64,000 nucleotides of DNA, taken from Cupriavidus sp. Lineage in GTDB: Bacteria; Pseudomonadota; Gammaproteobacteria; Burkholderiales; Burkholderiaceae. Shown one piece after another: positions 46,042 through 55,555 of the stretch. The stretch covers positions 1 through 64,000 of the forward strand of contig JAPSLP010000020.1 in NCBI GenBank assembly GCA_031180665.1. The letters are read 5' to 3'. Position numbers and translations under genes: made by a program. Every line of letters starts with the position of its first letter. Positions within the stretch are counted from its first letter, which is position 1. The notes beneath the pieces were generated by a model. That model ran no database searches, was not told the origin of the DNA, and saw only the letters and a program-made list of their open reading frames with translations.

Positions 46042-46066
46042 TACAATCGGCGGACCCGCTATTGTA
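46042..46066. promoter_or_regulatory. Face-to-face -10 elements for recG and queA
   Basis: TACAAT-N13-ATTGTA: a perfect inverted pair giving a TACAAT -10 on each strand, one pointing to recG and one to queA, with overlapping transcription starts. No strong -35 elements are seen. Confidence 0.45.
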
Positions 46067-46213
46067 AGGCTTCGGCCGCCAGGCTTGCCGCGCTGGCCGT
46101 GATGGCGGGCATTCCGCCGGGGCGACCCCGCGGCGCACCGACGGCCCCGCCGTCTTCCACGATCCGATCCGACACGCCAGCGGCGCCCCCGCGCCCTGCC
46201 GACCAACGCCTCG

Positions 46214-48403
46214 ATGCCCGTCACCGCCAGCGAACGCACGCCCGAGCCGGATGCCCAGCCGCCATCGACCCAGCCGGCCGCCAAGCCGGCCGCCAAGTCC
46301 GGCAAGTCCGCCGCGCCTTCGTCGGCGATGGCCAAGCTCGCCAAGCTGGGCCTGAAGCGCGATGTCGACCTGGTGCTGCACCTGCCGATGCGCTACGAGG
46401 ACGAGACCACGCTGCTGCCGATCCGCGAGGCGGTGCATCGGGCGGGGCTGGGCTTCGCGGTGCAGGTCGAAGGCGAGGTGGTGTCCAACGAGGTCACGCT
46501 GCGGCCGCGCCGGCAACTGGTGGTGCGCATCGCCGACGACAGCGGCGAGCTGACGCTGCGCTTTCTCAATTTCTACGGCAGCCAGGCCAGGCAGATGGCC
46601 GAGGGCGTGCGGCTGCGCGTGCGCGGCGAGGTCCGCGGCGGCTTCTTCGGCGCCGAAATGATCCATCCGGTCGTGCGCCCGGTCGGCCCCGGCGAGCCGC
46701 TGCCGGACCGGTTGACGCCGGTCTATCCCGCGACCGCCGGCATCTCGCAGGCCTATCTGCGCAAGGCCATCGGCGGGGCGCTGCAGCGCACGCCGCTGCC
46801 CGAGACGCTGCCGCGGCCGCTGCTGGATGGCCCGCTGGCGCCGTTGAAGCTGCAGCCGCTGGCCGAATCGCTGCGGCTGCTGCACGCGCCGCCGCCGCAG
46901 GTCGACGAGGCCGCGCTGATCGACCGCTCGCATCCGGCGTGGGTTCGCATCAAGTTCGACGAGCTGCTGGCCCAGCAGCTGTCGCTCAAGCGCGCGCAGG
47001 CCGCCCGCCGGGCCCGCAACGCGCCGCCGATGCCGCGCCGCGCCGGCGGCCTGCTGGACCGTTTCCTCGCCGCGCTGCCGTTCGCGCTGACCGGCGCGCA
47101 GCAGCGCGTGGTCAAGGAGATCGCCGCCGACATGGGCGCGCCGCACCCGATGCACCGCCTGCTGCAGGGCGATGTCGGCAGCGGCAAGACCATCGTCGCC
47201 GCACTGGCCGCCTGCCAGGCGATCGACGCGGGCTACCAGGCCGCGCTGATGGCGCCCACCGAGATCCTGGCCGAGCAGCACTACCGCAAGCTCTCGGGCT
47301 GGCTGGCGCCGCTGGGCGTCGAGGTGGTGTGGCTGGCCGGCAGCCTGAAGCGCACCGAAAAGCGCGAGGCGGTGGCACGGGTCGAATCGGGCCAGGCGCA
47401 GCTGGCGATCGGCACCCACGCGCTGATCCAGGACGCGGTGCGTTTTGCGAAGCTGGGCCTGTCCGTCGTCGACGAACAGCATCGCTTCGGCGTGGCGCAA
47501 CGGCTGGCGCTGCGCGGCAAGGCCGACGGTGCGGAGCAGGACGACGCCCCGTCCCGGCAACACGCCGACGAGCCCGCCACCGTGCCGCACCAGCTGATGA
47601 TGTCGGCCACCCCGATCCCGCGCACGCTGGCGATGACCTATTACGCCGACCTCGATGTCTCGGTGATCGACGAACTGCCGCCCGGCCGCAGTCCGGTGGT
47701 CACGCGGCTGGTCAACGATGCGCGCCGGGACGAGGTGATCGAGCGCGTGCACCACGCCGCCGCGCAGGGGCGGCAGGTCTACTGGGTCTGTCCGCTGATC
47801 GAGGAGAGCGAGGCGCTGCAGCTGCAGACCGCGCAGGAAACCTACGAGACGCTGGCCGCCGCCTTGCCCGATCTGAAAGTCGGGCTGGTCCATGGACGCT
47901 TGCCGCCGGCCGAGAAGGCCGCGGTGATGGACGCCTTCTCCGCCAACCGGCTGCAGGTACTGGTGGCCACCACGGTGATCGAGGTCGGCGTGGACGTGCC
48001 CAACGCCTCGCTGATGGTGATCGAGCATGCCGAGCGCTTCGGCCTCGCGCAGCTGCATCAGCTGCGCGGCCGCGTCGGCCGGGGCAGCGCCGAGTCGGTC
48101 TGCCTGCTGATGTACCAGGCCCCGCTGTCGCCGACCGCCAAGCAGCGGCTGGCGACGATGCGCGAGACCACCGACGGCTTCGAGATTGCGCGGCGCGATC
48201 TGCAGATCCGCGGGCCGGGCGAATTCCTGGGGGCGCGCCAGTCCGGCGAGGCGATGCTGCGCTTTGCCGACCTCGAGACCGACGCCTGGCTGGTCGAACC
48301 GGCGCAGCAGGCGGCGGAACTGCTGCTGAGCCGCTATCCCGAGGCGGCGCAGGCGCATCTGTCGCGCTGGCTGGGCGGGCGTGAGCATTACCTCAAGGCG
48401 TGA
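46214..48403 (+). CDS. recG: ATP-dependent DNA helicase RecG
   Basis: RecG remodels stalled replication forks and Holliday junctions. The 729 residues hold the N-terminal wedge domain, Walker A in [15 protein letters not shown], the DEQH box in [29 protein letters not shown] (motif III) and [10 protein letters not shown] (motif VI). The first ~35 residues are an Ala/Pro/Lys-rich extension. Full family length. Confidence 0.97.
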   Translation: MPVTASERTPEPDAQPPSTQPAAKPAAKSGKSAAPSSAMAKLAKLGLKRDVDLVLHLPMRYEDETTLLPIREAVHRAGLGFAVQVEGEVVSNEVTLRPRRQLVVRIADDSGELTLRFLNFYGSQARQMAEGVRLRVRGEVRGGFFGAEMIHPVVRPVGPGEPLPDRLTPVYPATAGISQAYLRKAIGGALQRTPLPETLPRPLLDGPLAPLKLQPLAESLRLLHAPPPQVDEAALIDRSHPAWVRIKFDELLAQQLSLKRAQAARRARNAPPMPRRAGGLLDRFLAALPFALTGAQQRVVKEIAADMGAPHPMHRLLQGDVGSGKTIVAALAACQAIDAGYQAALMAPTEILAEQHYRKLSGWLAPLGVEVVWLAGSLKRTEKREAVARVESGQAQLAIGTHALIQDAVRFAKLGLSVVDEQHRFGVAQRLALRGKADGAEQDDAPSRQHADEPATVPHQLMMSATPIPRTLAMTYYADLDVSVIDELPPGRSPVVTRLVNDARRDEVIERVHHAAAQGRQVYWVCPLIEESEALQLQTAQETYETLAAALPDLKVGLVHGRLPPAEKAAVMDAFSANRLQVLVATTVIEVGVDVPNASLMVIEHAERFGLAQLHQLRGRVGRGSAESVCLLMYQAPLSPTAKQRLATMRETTDGFEIARRDLQIRGPGEFLGARQSGEAMLRFADLETDAWLVEPAQQAAELLLSRYPEAAQAHLSRWLGGREHYLKA

Positions 48404-48463
48404 GATCCCTCGCTGCGACGCCGCCACGGGCAGGAGCAGCCCACGCCGCTTTGGCGCGCGACT

Positions 48464-48492
48464 CTGACAGAACCTCGATTCGAAGGTAAAAT
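48464..48492 (+). promoter_or_regulatory. Predicted oxyR promoter
   Basis: CTGACA (48464-48469), 17 bases, TAAAAT (48487-48492): five of six matches at both elements with ideal spacing. The leader would be ~150 bases. Confidence 0.6.
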
Positions 48493-48494
48493 CT

Positions 48495-48513
48495 ATCGCT
48501 TCCGAAAAGCGAT
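48495..48513 (+). promoter_or_regulatory. Inverted repeat at the oxyR transcription start
   Basis: ATCGCTT-N5-AAGCGAT, centred near the expected +1 of the oxyR promoter and fitting the LysR T-N11-A pattern. A site for OxyR autorepression is likely. Confidence 0.5.
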
Positions 48514-48648
48514 AATTTGCGAAGCACTTCTATCACGTGCCTTCGCGGCGATTGGACCGTCCCGCCGTTGCGCCAGCCCGCCGGGACACGTCTGCCGGAC
48601 CTTCACGACATCGCCCGCTCCACCGCAACCGTCCCAAGCCGATACGAC

Positions 48649-49599
48649 ATGACGCTGACCGAACTGAAGTACATCGTTGCCGTCGCGCGAGAGCGCCATT
48701 TCGGCCGTGCCGCCGAGGCCTGCTTCGTGTCGCAGCCGACGCTGTCGGTGGCGATCAAGAAGCTGGAAGACGAACTGAACGTGCAGATCTTCGAGCGCGG
48801 CACCTCGGAGGTTTCGGTGACGGCGGTCGGCGAGCAGATCGTCGCACAGGCGCAGCGGGTACTGGAGCAGACCATGGCGATCCGCGAGATCGCCAAGCAG
48901 GGCAAGGACCCCCTGGCCGGGCCGCTGCGCGTCGGCGTGATCTATACCATCGGGCCCTACCTGCTGCCGTCGCTGGTCAAGCAGATGATCCAGACCGTGC
49001 CGCAAATGCCGCTGATGCTGCAGGAGAACTACACGGTCAAGCTGATCGAGCTGCTCAAGCAGGGCGAGATCGACTGCGCGATCATGGCCGAGCCGTTCCC
49101 GGACTCCGGCCTGACGGTGCGACCGCTGTACGACGAGCCCTTCGTCGTCGCCGTGCCGCGCGGCCATCAGCTGGAACAGGCCGAGAACGTCGCGCCGGAC
49201 GAGCTCAAGCAGCAGACCATGCTGCTGCTGGGCAGCGGCCACTGCTTCCGCGACCATGTGCTCGGCGTCTGCCCCGAGCTGTCGCGCTTCTCGCAGGCGG
49301 CCGACGGCATCCAGAAGACCTTCGAGGGCTCGTCGCTCGAAACCATCCGCCATATGGTGGCCAGCGGCGTCGGCATTACCGTGCTGCCGCGTACCTCGGT
49401 GCCGGACCTGCATGCCGGCAACGATCTGCTGTCCTATGTGCCGTTTGCCGAGCCGGTGCCCGATCGCCGCGTCGTGCTGGCCTGGCGCAAGAGCTTCACC
49501 CGGCTGCCGGCGATGGAAGCGCTGTGTGCCGCGGTGGCGGCCTGCGAACTGCCGGGCGTACGCAAGCTGACGCCGGACGCGCTGGCCAAGGCAGCCTGA
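48649..49599 (+). CDS. oxyR: Hydrogen peroxide-sensing LysR regulator OxyR
   Basis: 316 residues. LysR helix-turn-helix at ~18-60 (FGRAAEACFVSQPTLSVAIK) and the two redox Cys in LGSGHCFRDHVLGVCPEL, at the positions that form the disulfide in E. coli OxyR. It senses peroxide and controls catalase and related genes. katA lies directly downstream. ATG 48649 (MTLTELKYIVAV) is the canonical start. Confidence 0.95.
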   Translation: MTLTELKYIVAVARERHFGRAAEACFVSQPTLSVAIKKLEDELNVQIFERGTSEVSVTAVGEQIVAQAQRVLEQTMAIREIAKQGKDPLAGPLRVGVIYTIGPYLLPSLVKQMIQTVPQMPLMLQENYTVKLIELLKQGEIDCAIMAEPFPDSGLTVRPLYDEPFVVAVPRGHQLEQAENVAPDELKQQTMLLLGSGHCFRDHVLGVCPELSRFSQAADGIQKTFEGSSLETIRHMVASGVGITVLPRTSVPDLHAGNDLLSYVPFAEPVPDRRVVLAWRKSFTRLPAMEALCAAVAACELPGVRKLTPDALAKAA

Positions 49600-49657
49600 C
49601 CTCGCTTCCCTTCCGGCAATCAGAAACCGCGGTCCAGCGCCGCGGCTCGGCCCCCTT

Positions 49658-49728
49658 GTCCTTCCCGCGAATGCGGGAATCCAGCGTCTTCTGAAAACCC
49701 CTGGGTCCCCGCCTGCGCGGGGACGACG
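49658..49728. repeat. Dispersed nested-palindrome repeat, copy 4
   Basis: CCTTCCCGCGAATGCGGGAA on the left and GCCTGCGCGGGGACGACGG on the right, with CCCTGGGTCC between. It lies 60 bases after oxyR. Confidence 0.85.
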
Positions 49729-49750
49729 GGCGTTGGTCGCCCCGCTGTTA

Positions 49751-49806
49751 GCTTTACGCTATATCATAGTTTTAAATAATTAAATTCCTATACCAATAGG
49801 TGATTG
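49751..49806 (+). promoter_or_regulatory. AT-rich promoter/OxyR-site candidate upstream of katA
   Basis: An AT-rich island in GC-rich DNA, with ATAG at 49766 and CTAT at 49788 (22 bases apart, two helical turns) and another CTAT/ATAG at 49759/49796. These are OxyR-type half-sites, but the full ATAG-N7-CTAT-N7-ATAG-N7-CTAT order is not present. Confidence 0.5.
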
Positions 49807-49854
49807 TTAAACTCCTTCCATCGACGCACGATACCGCTCGCAGAAGGAGTCAGC

Positions 49855-49959
49855 ATGAACCGCAATCGTCCCTTGTCGTTGCCCGCCCCGGGTGTCGTCT
49901 GGCGCGACCTGCGCCGTCAGCTGACCGACTGTCTGGCCTGTGTCGCCACCGTCTACTGA
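49855..49959 (+). CDS. Small 34-residue ORF between oxyR and katA
   Basis: The ATG at 49855 has a near-ideal AAGGAG ribosome-binding site five bases before it, directly downstream of the AT-rich promoter-like island. The peptide (starts [16 protein letters not shown]) is basic, has two Cys in [10 protein letters not shown] at the end and matches no family I know. It would be in the leader of katA transcripts, so it is either a small protein or a regulatory leader peptide. It is in a different frame from katA, which starts 137 bases later. Confidence 0.5.
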   Translation: MNRNRPLSLPAPGVVWRDLRRQLTDCLACVATVY

Positions 49960-50096
49960 CGGCCGGCGAACGGCGGCGTCCCACAGCGGCCGTCACGGCG
50001 GCATCGCAAACGCCGGGTAGTCTGCCCGTCGGTCGCGCAGCCGTTTCCCCGCATCCCCGTATTCCGCATTCCGTATCCCCACCAGCAGAGGTCACG

Positions 50097-51545
50097 ATGA
50101 GCAAGGACAAGGACACCCTCACCACCGCCGCCGGCGCGCCGGTTGCCGACAACCAGAATTCGCTGACCGCCGGCGTGCGCGGCCCGATGCTGCTGCAGGA
50201 CGTCTGGTTCCTGGAGAAGCTCGCGCACTTCGACCGCGAGGTCATTCCCGAGCGGCGCGTGCATGCCAAGGGCTCCGGTGCCCATGGCACCTTCACGGTG
50301 ACGCACGACATCACGCAGTACACCAAGGCCTCGATCTTCGCCGAAGTCGGCAAGCAGACCCCGCTGTTCATCCGCTTCTCGACGGTGGCCGGCGAGCGCG
50401 GCGCCGCCGATGCCGAGCGCGACGTGCGCGGCTTCTCGGTCAAGTTCTATACCGACGAGGGCAACTGGGACGTGGTGGGCAACAACACGCCGGTGTTCTT
50501 CGTCCGCGATCCGCTCAAGTTCCCCGACTTCATCCACACGCAGAAGCGCAATCCGCGCACCAACCTGCGCGACCCGATCGCGGTCTGGGACTTCTGGTCG
50601 CGCCATCCCGAATCGCTGCACCAGGTCACGATCCTGATGAGCGATCGCGGCCTGCCGCAGAACTACCGGCAGATGCACGGCTTCGGCTCGCACACGTACT
50701 CGTTCGTCAACGCGGCGGGCGAGCGGTTCTGGGTCAAGTTCCACTTCAAGTCGCAGCAGGGCATCGCCAACTGGACCAACGAGGAAGCGGCCAAGGTGGT
50801 GGCCGGCGACCGCGAGAGCGCGCAGCGCGACCTGTACGAGAACATCGAGCAGGGCAATTTCCCGCGCTGGAAGCTGCAGGTGCAGATCATGCCGGAGGCC
50901 GACGCCGCCACGTATCGCATCAACCCCTTCGACCTGACCAAGGTCTGGCCGCATGCCGACTACCCGCTGATCGACGTCGGCGTGCTGGAGCTGAACCGCA
51001 ATCCGGACAACTACTTCGCCGAGGTCGAACAGGTGGCGATGAACCCGTCCAACGTGGTGCCCGGCATCGGCTTCTCGCCGGACCGGATGCTGCAGGGCCG
51101 GCTGTTCTCGTACGGCGACACGCAGCGCTACCGGCTCGGCGTCAATCACCACCAGATTCCGGTCAACGCGCCGAAATGCCCGTTCCACAACAGCTTCCAC
51201 CGCGACGGGGCGATGCGCGTCGACGGCAACCAGGGCAGCAAGCTGAACTACGAGCCGAACCGGCAGGGCGCCTTCGCGGCCGGCGAGCGCGCGGTCGAGC
51301 CGCCGCTGGCGGTGGGTGCGGTGGCGGACCGTTTCGACCATCGGGCGGACGACGACGATTACTACAGCCAGCCGCGCGCGCTGTTCCAACTGTTCGACGA
51401 GGGCCAGCGCCAGCGCCTGTTCGGCAATATTGCGGCGGCGATGCAGGGCGTGCCGGCCGACATCGTGCAGGTCCAGCTTGCGCACTTCCGCAGGATCGAT
51501 CCGGCTTATGCCGAAGGGGTGGAGCGTGCGCTGAACGTACGCTGA
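50097..51545 (+). CDS. katA: Monofunctional heme catalase
   Basis: Breaks down hydrogen peroxide. The 482 residues show the active His segment [20 protein letters not shown], the distal Asn in [17 protein letters not shown] and the proximal heme-ligand Tyr in [14 protein letters not shown]. This is the small-subunit (~55 kDa) clade. ATG 50097 ([15 protein letters not shown]); longer in-frame codons upstream have no homology. OxyR upstream is the probable regulator; dps follows. Confidence 0.95.
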   Translation: MSKDKDTLTTAAGAPVADNQNSLTAGVRGPMLLQDVWFLEKLAHFDREVIPERRVHAKGSGAHGTFTVTHDITQYTKASIFAEVGKQTPLFIRFSTVAGERGAADAERDVRGFSVKFYTDEGNWDVVGNNTPVFFVRDPLKFPDFIHTQKRNPRTNLRDPIAVWDFWSRHPESLHQVTILMSDRGLPQNYRQMHGFGSHTYSFVNAAGERFWVKFHFKSQQGIANWTNEEAAKVVAGDRESAQRDLYENIEQGNFPRWKLQVQIMPEADAATYRINPFDLTKVWPHADYPLIDVGVLELNRNPDNYFAEVEQVAMNPSNVVPGIGFSPDRMLQGRLFSYGDTQRYRLGVNHHQIPVNAPKCPFHNSFHRDGAMRVDGNQGSKLNYEPNRQGAFAAGERAVEPPLAVGAVADRFDHRADDDDYYSQPRALFQLFDEGQRQRLFGNIAAAMQGVPADIVQVQLAHFRRIDPAYAEGVERALNVR

Positions 51546-51620
51546 AGGCCGGCGCAGGGCGCCCCGGGCGGGCGGCGCGGGTTTGTCCGCGCCGCCGTTC
51601 GGATGCCATAATGCGATGCC

Positions 51621-51662
51621 GGGGCCGCTGGCGCAGAGCTGGCGGCCCCTGTCGCATTTTTT
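51621..51662 (+). terminator. Possible terminator after katA
   Basis: GGGGCCGC (51621-51628) pairs with GCGGCCCC (51642-51649) over 13 bases, then eight bases and a T6 run. The gap before the T run makes it a weak candidate. Confidence 0.45.
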
Positions 51663-51704
51663 CCGCAGTTAGTCGTGGCCACATCAGAACGGAGCGTATC
51701 GATC

Positions 51705-52190
51705 ATGGCGAAGAAGAACGAGATGAGCGTGAACATCGGGATTTCGGACAAGGACCGCAAGAAGATCGCCGAGGGCCTGTCCAAGCTGCTGGCGGACACC
51801 TACACGCTTTATCTGAAGACGCACAACTTCCACTGGAACGTCACCGGCCCGATGTTCAACACGCTGCATCTGATGTTCGAGACGCAGTACACCGAACTGG
51901 CACTGGCGGTCGACTCGATCGCGGAACGCATCCGCGCGCTGGGCTATCCGGCACCGGGCACCTACAAGGAATACGCACGGCTGTCGTCGATCCAGGAGGA
52001 AGAGGGCGTGCCCGAGGCCACCGAGATGATCCGCAAGCTGGTCGAGGGCCAGGAGGCCGTGGTGCGCACCGCGCGCTCGATCTTCCCGCTGGTCGAGGCC
52101 GCCGCCGACGAGCCGTCCGCCGACCTGCTGACCCAGCGCATGCAGACGCACGAGAAGACCGCGTGGATGCTGCGCTCGATGCTGGCCTGA
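51705..52190 (+). CDS. dps: Dps/ferritin-like DNA-protecting protein
   Basis: 161 residues with the Dps ferroxidase site: His in [15 protein letters not shown], then [11 protein letters not shown]. Dps dodecamers store iron and shield DNA during peroxide stress. ATG 51705 ([10 protein letters not shown]) has GGAG ten bases before it; a GTG at 51675 is the alternative. Position next to katA and oxyR supports an oxidative-stress role. Confidence 0.92.
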   Translation: MAKKNEMSVNIGISDKDRKKIAEGLSKLLADTYTLYLKTHNFHWNVTGPMFNTLHLMFETQYTELALAVDSIAERIRALGYPAPGTYKEYARLSSIQEEEGVPEATEMIRKLVEGQEAVVRTARSIFPLVEAAADEPSADLLTQRMQTHEKTAWMLRSMLA

Positions 52191-52310
52191 GCGGGCTGGT
52201 GTCGTGACGATGCGCCGCCGCAGCGCCGGCGGCGTATCGTTCTAGGTTGCAGCAGGAGCCTCGCCAGGGGTCATCGATCTGCCGGCAACCGCTGGGCCTC
52301 CTTCGTGCCC

Positions 52311-52328
52311 CGATCCCGATCCCGATCC
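52311..52328. repeat. Short hexanucleotide repeat (CGATCC) upstream of ubiA
   Basis: Three perfect copies of CGATCC followed by degenerate copies to about 52350, in the ubiA leader. Confidence 0.7.
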
Positions 52329-52380
52329 CACTCCCTGCCCCGATCCCGTGCCGCTGTCCCGCTCCCACCGCCCGACCCCG

Positions 52381-53238
52381 ATGTTCGAACGTCTCGCCCT
52401 GTACGCGCGCCTGGTGCGCATCGACAAGCCGATCGGCACGCTGCTGCTGCTGTGGCCGACCTTGTGGGCGCTGTGGATGGCCGCGGGCGGGCCGCCGCCG
52501 TGGCCGATCTTCTGGATCTTCGTGGTCGGTACCTTCCTGATGCGCTCGGCCGGCTGCGCGATGAACGACTGGGCCGACCGCGACTTCGACAAGCACGTGA
52601 AGCGCACCCGCGAGCGGCCGCTGACGGCCGGCCGCATCCAGCCCTGGGAGGCGCTGGCGGTGGGGGGGACGCTGGCCGTGCTGGCCTTCTTGCTGATCCT
52701 GCCGCTCAATGCCCTGACCAAGTGGCTGTCGGTGGTGGCGGTGATCGTCGCGGCGACCTATCCCTTCTTCAAGCGCTTCTTCGCGATTCCGCAGGCGTAC
52801 CTGGGCATCGCCTTCGGCTTCGGCATCCCGATGGCGTTCGCCGCGGTGCAGCAGCAGGTGCCGCCGGTGGCCTGGCTGATGCTGCTGGCCAATGTGTTCT
52901 GGTCGGTCGCCTACGACACCGCCTATGCGATGGTCGATCGCGACGACGATCTGCTGATCGGCATGAAGACCTCGGCGATCACGTTCGGCCGCTTCGATGT
53001 CGCCGCGATCATGATCTGCTACGCCGGCTTCCTGGCGCTGATGGCGCTGGCCGGCAACATGCTCGGGCTGGGCTGGCCGTACTGGCTCGGCCTGGCGGCC
53101 GCCGCGGCGACCGCCGTGTACCACTACACGCTGATCCGCGGGCGCGACCGCATGCTGTGCTTCGCGGCGTTCCGCCACAACAACTGGCTGGGCGCCTGGG
53201 TGTTTGCCGGCACCGCGCTGGCATACGCGCTGCGCTGA
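52381..53238 (+). CDS. ubiA: 4-hydroxybenzoate octaprenyltransferase UbiA
   Basis: Attaches the polyprenyl tail to 4-hydroxybenzoate in ubiquinone synthesis at the inner membrane. The 285 residues have the two Asp-rich prenyl-diphosphate/Mg sites, [20 protein letters not shown] and [18 protein letters not shown], and several membrane helices. ATG 52381 ([19 protein letters not shown]). It ends at a palindromic repeat. Confidence 0.95.
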   Translation: MFERLALYARLVRIDKPIGTLLLLWPTLWALWMAAGGPPPWPIFWIFVVGTFLMRSAGCAMNDWADRDFDKHVKRTRERPLTAGRIQPWEALAVGGTLAVLAFLLILPLNALTKWLSVVAVIVAATYPFFKRFFAIPQAYLGIAFGFGIPMAFAAVQQQVPPVAWLMLLANVFWSVAYDTAYAMVDRDDDLLIGMKTSAITFGRFDVAAIMICYAGFLALMALAGNMLGLGWPYWLGLAAAAATAVYHYTLIRGRDRMLCFAAFRHNNWLGAWVFAGTALAYALR

Positions 53239-53242
53239 ATGG

Positions 53243-53312
53243 CGTCGTTCCCGCGCAAGCGGGAAGCCAGCGGCGTCGCCAAGTCACTGGGTCCCCGCCC
53301 GCGCAGGGACGA
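53243..53312. repeat. Dispersed nested-palindrome repeat, copy 5
   Basis: CGTCGTTCCCGCGCAAGCGG on the left and CCCGCGCAGGGACGACC on the right. It lies between the convergent ubiA and proC genes. Confidence 0.85.
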
Positions 53313-53330
53313 CCGTTCTCCGATCGCGCC

Positions 53331-54170
53331 TCAATCGTCCCGGCCGAATTCCTCGCCCATTTCCGCGCCGCGCGCCGCCGCGGCATGGACCGCCTTGACG
53401 AAGGCCTCGCCCACCCCCGATTGCTCCAGCACCGTCAGCGCCGCGTAGGTGGTGCCGCCCTTGGACGTCACCCGCTCGCGCAGCGTGGCGACCGGCTCGC
53501 TCGATTGCGCCGCCAGCGCGGCCGCCCCACGGAACGTCTCGATCGCCAGCTGGCGGCCTTGCGCCGCACTCAGGCCCAGCTCGGTGGCGGCACGCTCCAT
53601 CGCCTCGATCACGTAGAACACATAGGCCGGGCCGCTGCCCGAGACCGCCGTGACCGCGTCCATCTGCGCATCGTTGTCGAGCCACACGCATTGGCCGACC
53701 GCCTCGGCCAGCGCGGTCGCGATGGCGCGATCTTCGGCCGCCAGCGCGGCCGGTGCGCTCAGCCCCGTCATGCCCTTGCCAGCCAGTGCCGGCGTATTGG
53801 GCATCGAGCGCACCACGCGCGCATGGCCGCCGAGCCAGCGCTGGATGTCCTGCAGACGGATGCCCGCGGCCACGCTGATCACCAGGCTGCGGCTGCCGGC
53901 GGTGCGCAGATGCGGCAGCAGCTGCTCGGCCGCCTGGCGGAACTGCTGCGGCTTGGTCGCCATCACGATCACGTCGCTGCCCGCCAGTTCGGCGTCGGGC
54001 GTCTCGACGGTATGCACGCGCTGCTCGCGCGCCAGCCGTTCGCGCGCCGGCGCGTACGGGTCGGCGACGCGGATCGACGTGGGCGGCACGCCGCGCGCGA
54101 TCAGGCCGCCGATCAGGGCGGTGGCAAGGTTGCCGCCGCCGACGAAGCCGAAGGTCAGAGTGGTGAGCAT
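53331..54170 (-). CDS. proC: Pyrroline-5-carboxylate reductase ProC
   Basis: Last step of proline synthesis. The 279 residues have the Rossmann motif FGFVGGGNLATALIGGL and the SGSGPAYVFYVIEAM active-site helix, with VTSKGGTTYAALTVLE near the C-terminus. ATG 54170 (MLTTLTFGF). It lies downstream of the YggS-type gene on the same strand, a frequent pairing. Confidence 0.95.
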   Translation of the reverse strand: MLTTLTFGFVGGGNLATALIGGLIARGVPPTSIRVADPYAPARERLAREQRVHTVETPDAELAGSDVIVMATKPQQFRQAAEQLLPHLRTAGSRSLVISVAAGIRLQDIQRWLGGHARVVRSMPNTPALAGKGMTGLSAPAALAAEDRAIATALAEAVGQCVWLDNDAQMDAVTAVSGSGPAYVFYVIEAMERAATELGLSAAQGRQLAIETFRGAAALAAQSSEPVATLRERVTSKGGTTYAALTVLEQSGVGEAFVKAVHAAAARGAEMGEEFGRDD

Positions 54171-54240
54171 GGGTGGGTCTCGCTGTGAGTCGGGAATCGG
54201 GGAGTCGGAACGTGGACAGCCGGGCTGGTTCAAGCCGGTT

Positions 54241-54939
54241 TCAAGCCGGACGCGGGCGCGCGCCGAAGATCGCCGTGCCGACCCGCACGATGGTCGCGCC
54301 TTCGGCCACCGCCGCTTCGAGGTCGCCGGACATGCCCATCGACAGCGTATCGACCGCCAGGCCATCCTCGCGCAGCGTCGCCAGCAACGCGCGCAGCGCG
54401 GCGAAGGGGCGGCGCTGCGCCGCGGCATCTTCCGCCGGCTCGGGAATGGCCATCAGGCCGCGCAGATGCAGATTGGGCAGCGGCGCGATGGCGCGCGCGA
54501 GGGGCAGCACGTCGGCCGGGGCGAGGCCGCTCTTGCTGGCCTCGCCGCTGATATTGACCTGGATGCAAACCTGCAACGGTCCCATCGAGGCCGGGCGCTG
54601 TGCCGACAGCCGCTCGGCAATGCGCAGCCGGTCGACCGAATGGACCCAGTCGAAGTGCTCGGCCACCGCGCGTGTCTTGTTGCTTTGCAGGGGGCCGATG
54701 AAGTGCCACGACAGCTGCTCGCGCAGCGATGCCAGCGCGGCGATCTTGTCGAGCCCTTCCTGCACGTAGTTCTCGCCGAAGGCGCGCTGGCCCGCCTCGA
54801 AGGCCTGGCGAACCGCGCCAGGCGGGAAGGTCTTGGACACCGCCAGCAGCGACACGTCGCCAGCCGGTCGGCCCGCCTCGAGTTCGGCGGCGGCAAGGCG
54901 CCGTCGCACGGCTTGCAGGTTCGCGGCTATGACCGGCAT
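54241..54939 (-). CDS. YggS/PLPBP family pyridoxal-phosphate homeostasis protein
   Basis: 232 residues; PLP-binding Lys in LLAVSKTFPPGAV, plus FGENYVQEGLDKI, WHFIGPLQSNK and LSMGMSGDLEAAVAEGAT. The family binds PLP without an enzymatic activity and controls vitamin B6 and amino-acid balance. ATG 54939 (MPVIAANLQAVRRRL) fits the family start. It pairs with proC downstream. Confidence 0.93.
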   Translation of the reverse strand: MPVIAANLQAVRRRLAAAELEAGRPAGDVSLLAVSKTFPPGAVRQAFEAGQRAFGENYVQEGLDKIAALASLREQLSWHFIGPLQSNKTRAVAEHFDWVHSVDRLRIAERLSAQRPASMGPLQVCIQVNISGEASKSGLAPADVLPLARAIAPLPNLHLRGLMAIPEPAEDAAAQRRPFAALRALLATLREDGLAVDTLSMGMSGDLEAAVAEGATIVRVGTAIFGARPRPA

Positions 54940-55030
54940 GGTTCGGCAAACATCGAAAGAAACGGTTGGCAACAAGGGGTAGGCCATTATAGTGTTTGCT
55001 TCCCAACCCATTCGCCGACAGGAACACGCC

Positions 55031-55525
55031 ATGGACAACGTCTACCAGTTCAGCGCCGAATCGCTGGCCGGCCAACCGGTATCGCTATCGCAGTTCGAGG
55101 GCAAGGTGCTGCTGATCGTCAATACGGCCAGCGAGTGCGGCTTCACGCCGCAGTACGCCGGCCTGCAGCGGCTGCACGAGCGCCATGCGGGGCGCGGTTT
55201 CGCGGTGCTCGGCTTTCCGTGCAACCAGTTCGGCAAGCAGGAGCCGGGCGATGCGCAGCAGATCGGCCAGTTCTGCGAATCGCGTTTCCAGGTCAGCTTC
55301 CCGATGTTCGCCAAGATCGACGTCAACGGCGCCAACGCGCATCCGCTGTATCGCTGGCTGACCGGGCAGAAGCCCGGCCTGCTCGGCATCGAGGCGATCA
55401 AATGGAACTTCACCAAGTTCCTGCTGCGCCGCGACGGCACGGTGTACAAGCGCTATGCGCCGACCACCAAGCCCGAGGACATCGAGGCCGACATCGAGAC
55501 GCTGCTGGCCGAGCCGGCGCGCTGA
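55031..55525 (+). CDS. Glutathione peroxidase family protein
   Basis: 164 residues. The catalytic Cys lies in NTASECGFTPQYAGL, with the partner Gln and Trp in FPCNQFGKQEPG and KWNFTKFLL. It reduces hydroperoxides, in bacteria usually with thioredoxin. A Cys rather than selenocysteine is used. It is divergent from the YggS-type gene with 91 bases between. Confidence 0.94.
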   Translation: MDNVYQFSAESLAGQPVSLSQFEGKVLLIVNTASECGFTPQYAGLQRLHERHAGRGFAVLGFPCNQFGKQEPGDAQQIGQFCESRFQVSFPMFAKIDVNGANAHPLYRWLTGQKPGLLGIEAIKWNFTKFLLRRDGTVYKRYAPTTKPEDIEADIETLLAEPAR

Positions 55526-55555
55526 CTGCGCCAGCCGGCGGCCGGCGCTCTCCGC

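Larger units (their letters stand above)
49600..50096. other. oxyR-katA intergenic region
   Basis: 497 bases holding repeat copy 4, an AT-rich promoter-like stretch and a 34-codon ORF listed separately. The last ~135 bases before katA show nothing more that I can name. Confidence 0.7.

Noticed and set aside
45935..48427. Upstream in-frame extension of queA to 1176 codons
   Set aside because: Antisense to recG; QueA homology begins only at ATG 45934.
49751..49806. Canonical four-half-site OxyR box upstream of katA
   Set aside because: Half-sites are present and partly in helical phase, but not in the canonical order and spacing; kept only as a candidate.
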